In this document: in pieces, positions 63,191 through 64,000 of the stretch | How positions within the stretch are numbered: position 1 is the first letter of the stretch | How the letters are laid out: every line of letters starts with the position of its first letter | Assembly (NCBI GenBank): GCA_041499965.1 | Contig: JBGQLG010000003.1 | Span: forward strand, 1-64,000 | Direction of reading: 5' to 3' | Source: AR5 sp041499965 | GTDB lineage: Bacteria; Methylomirabilota; Methylomirabilia; Rokubacteriales; CSP1-6 | DNA length: 64,000 nucleotides | Notes under the pieces: generated by a model | Databases searched by the model: none | What the model was told of the DNA's origin: nothing | The model's input: the letters and a program-made list of their open reading frames with translations, nothing else | Made by a program: the position numbers and the translations under genes

Positions 63191-63545
63191 GGCTGTTACC
63201 GTGGGCGCTTCTGCCTCAGTCGCGCGAGCGCAGACGGGTGAATCCCCGGGCAACCTGGAGCTCCAGATCGGCGCCCGAGCGTACGTGCGGGACTGGGCCG
63301 GCACGCAGGTCGGCATCTCGACCCTGGAGCCGGATTTCGTGCAGCTCAAGGTCACGACCGGCTATGTCTCGATCGACCTCCGCCAACGGGATCGCCGCGG
63401 CGGTCGCGTCGAGCGAAGAGGTGCTCGTGGAGGGCACCGATGGCACGCAACTCTCGACGTACGTCGCGCCGGAAAGCTCGACGTCTGGGATCGCTGGAAC
63501 TACGCGCGTACCGAGGCGCTCATCGACTCACCGCTCGTTCTGGCG
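63189..63545 (+). pseudogene. decayed secreted FecR/DUF6600-like gene
   Basis: After a signal-like start (MAVTVGASASVARAQTG) the frame reads LELQIGARAYVRDWAGTQVG and VQLKVTTGYVSIDLRQ, then shifts; another frame gives VASSEEVLVEGTDGTQLSTY and the first frame resumes with LDVWDRWNYARTEALIDS. The pieces match consecutive parts of DUF6600-type proteins with internal losses. It is not an intact gene. Confidence 0.55.
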
Positions 63546-64000
63546 CGACCCCATCGTCACCTGGACCTCGTGGATGCGACCGTCCGTGAGGCGTGGCAGG
63601 ATCGGCGGGTCGAGACGCTCACCGTCGAGCAGCATTCGCTCGACGCCCGAGCTCACGCCGCGTGGGTTGTCCACCTGGATGCGAACGATCGTGGCGCCGT
63701 CGTGCCAGACGACCTCGAACCCGGGCCAGGCCGCGGGGATGTGCGGCTCCAGGTGCCACCCGCCCTCCGACGGCCGCATGCCGAGGATCTTCTCCAGACC
63801 CAGGCGGTACGCCCAGGCCGCGGCGCCCGTGTACCAGGTCCAGCCGCCGCGGCCGCTCCACGGCGGCGCCGCGTAGACGTCGGAGGCCAGCACGTACGGC
63901 TCGGTGCGGTAGAGGGCCGCCGCCTCGGGAGTCAGCGCGCGCCGGATCGGGAGCAGCCGCTGGAACAGGTCCACGGCGTGCTCGACGTCGCCGAGCTCGA
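63528..64000 (-). CDS. GH94-type glycoside phosphorylase / cyclic beta-glucan synthase, C-terminal part
   Basis: The last 156 or so codons are present; the gene continues past the right edge. The segment YRTEPYVLASDVYAAPPWSG then RGGWTWYTGAAAWAYRLGLE and ILGMRPSEGGWHLEPHIP matches the (alpha/alpha)6 barrel end of GH94 enzymes such as cellobiose phosphorylase and NdvB. It makes or breaks beta-glucosidic bonds using phosphate. No sigma-54 element can be judged because the 5' end is outside the window. Confidence 0.85.
   Translation of the reverse strand, partial: ELGDVEHAVDLFQRLLPIRRALTPEAAALYRTEPYVLASDVYAAPPWSGRGGWTWYTGAAAWAYRLGLEKILGMRPSEGGWHLEPHIPAAWPGFEVVWHDGATIVRIQVDNPRGVSSGVERMLLDGERLDPPILPRLTDGRIHEVQVTMGSRQNER

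Overview
The window is 64 kb of very GC-rich bacterial chromosome with short intergenic gaps and many ATGA/GTGA start-stop overlaps. Pal, a MacAB-like tripartite exporter and a periplasmic HtrA indicate a diderm. The archaeal-type methionine adenosyltransferase, the CarS-like lipid enzyme and the overall style recall uncultured soil lineages such as Rokubacteria/Methylomirabilota; that placement is inference only. No rRNA, tRNA, CRISPR array or intact transposase gene was seen.

Almost the whole window (about 0.4-62.9 kb) reads as one stress/energy/dormancy island. It holds 9 universal stress proteins, 6 CBS-pair proteins, Hsp20, GroEL, HtrA, FtsH, a ba3-type oxidase, acetate kinase with an ADP-forming acyl-CoA synthetase, phosphoenolpyruvate synthase, PfkB, a class II ribonucleotide reductase, PolX and LigA, archease-RtcB, a bacterial eRF1-like protein and APS-kinase-like P-loop proteins. 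The set closely parallels the DosR dormancy regulon of Mycobacterium tuberculosis (Usp, hspX, pfkB, nrdZ, CBS, Rv2004c, Rv2629-Rv2631).

The unifying feature is regulatory. Upstream of about 21 transcription units I read a sigma-54 -24/-12 element (TGGCa-N6-tTGCa, GG-N10-GC). About 85-110 bp upstream of most predicted starts lie one or two 18-bp palindromes, TGRGGCG-N4-CGCCYCA, usually 19-21 bp apart. These look like enhancer sites for an NtrC-type activator that is not in the window. Two divergent pairs (HtrA/archease and HlyD/ABC transporter) share one enhancer pair. In about nine units the start codon sits within about 10 nt of the predicted transcription start, which suggests leaderless or near-leaderless sigma-54 transcripts.

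Layout. 0-3.6 kb: ba3 oxidase operon running into a tandem Usp and an APC permease (minus). 3.8-5.2 kb: GNAT (plus), Usp and DUF2267 (minus). 5.4-14.6 kb: one long minus operon, Usp-Usp-APH-P-loop-CBS-receiver-GDT1-ackA-acyl-CoA synthetase-cytochrome c-histidine kinase. 14.8-15.6 kb: two Usp (minus). 15.9-18.4 kb: HAD/ATPase fusion and a LOG protein (plus). 18.4-24.3 kb: GroEL, a DksA-type operon and an Hsp20-CBS operon (minus). 24.8 kb: pfkB (plus). 25.8-30 kb: HtrA-PpsA-CBS (minus). 30.2-32.3 kb: archease-RtcB-zinc ribbon (plus). 32.4-35.8 kb: IMPase, P-loop/Pcm fusion and MAT (minus). 36-40.5 kb: SLC13 transporter, AIR-synthase-like protein, eRF1-like protein and CarS. 40.8-43.4 kb: truncated BON, Usp and NrdJ. 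43.5-50.6 kb: CBS, acyl-CoA synthetase, small proteins, GYD, LigA and PolX (minus). 50.8-53.3 kb: a second, differently decayed BON-Usp locus. 53.4-53.9 kb: transporter relics. 54-56.2 kb: Pal and secreted proteins. 56.1-62.9 kb: FtsH-HlyD (minus) and a MacB-like ABC plus an MFS protein (plus). 62.9-64 kb: pseudogene debris and the end of a GH94 gene, outside the regulon.

Starts were chosen from ribosome-binding sites and overlaps; transcription starts and function assignments are inferred by reading the sequence, without database searches.
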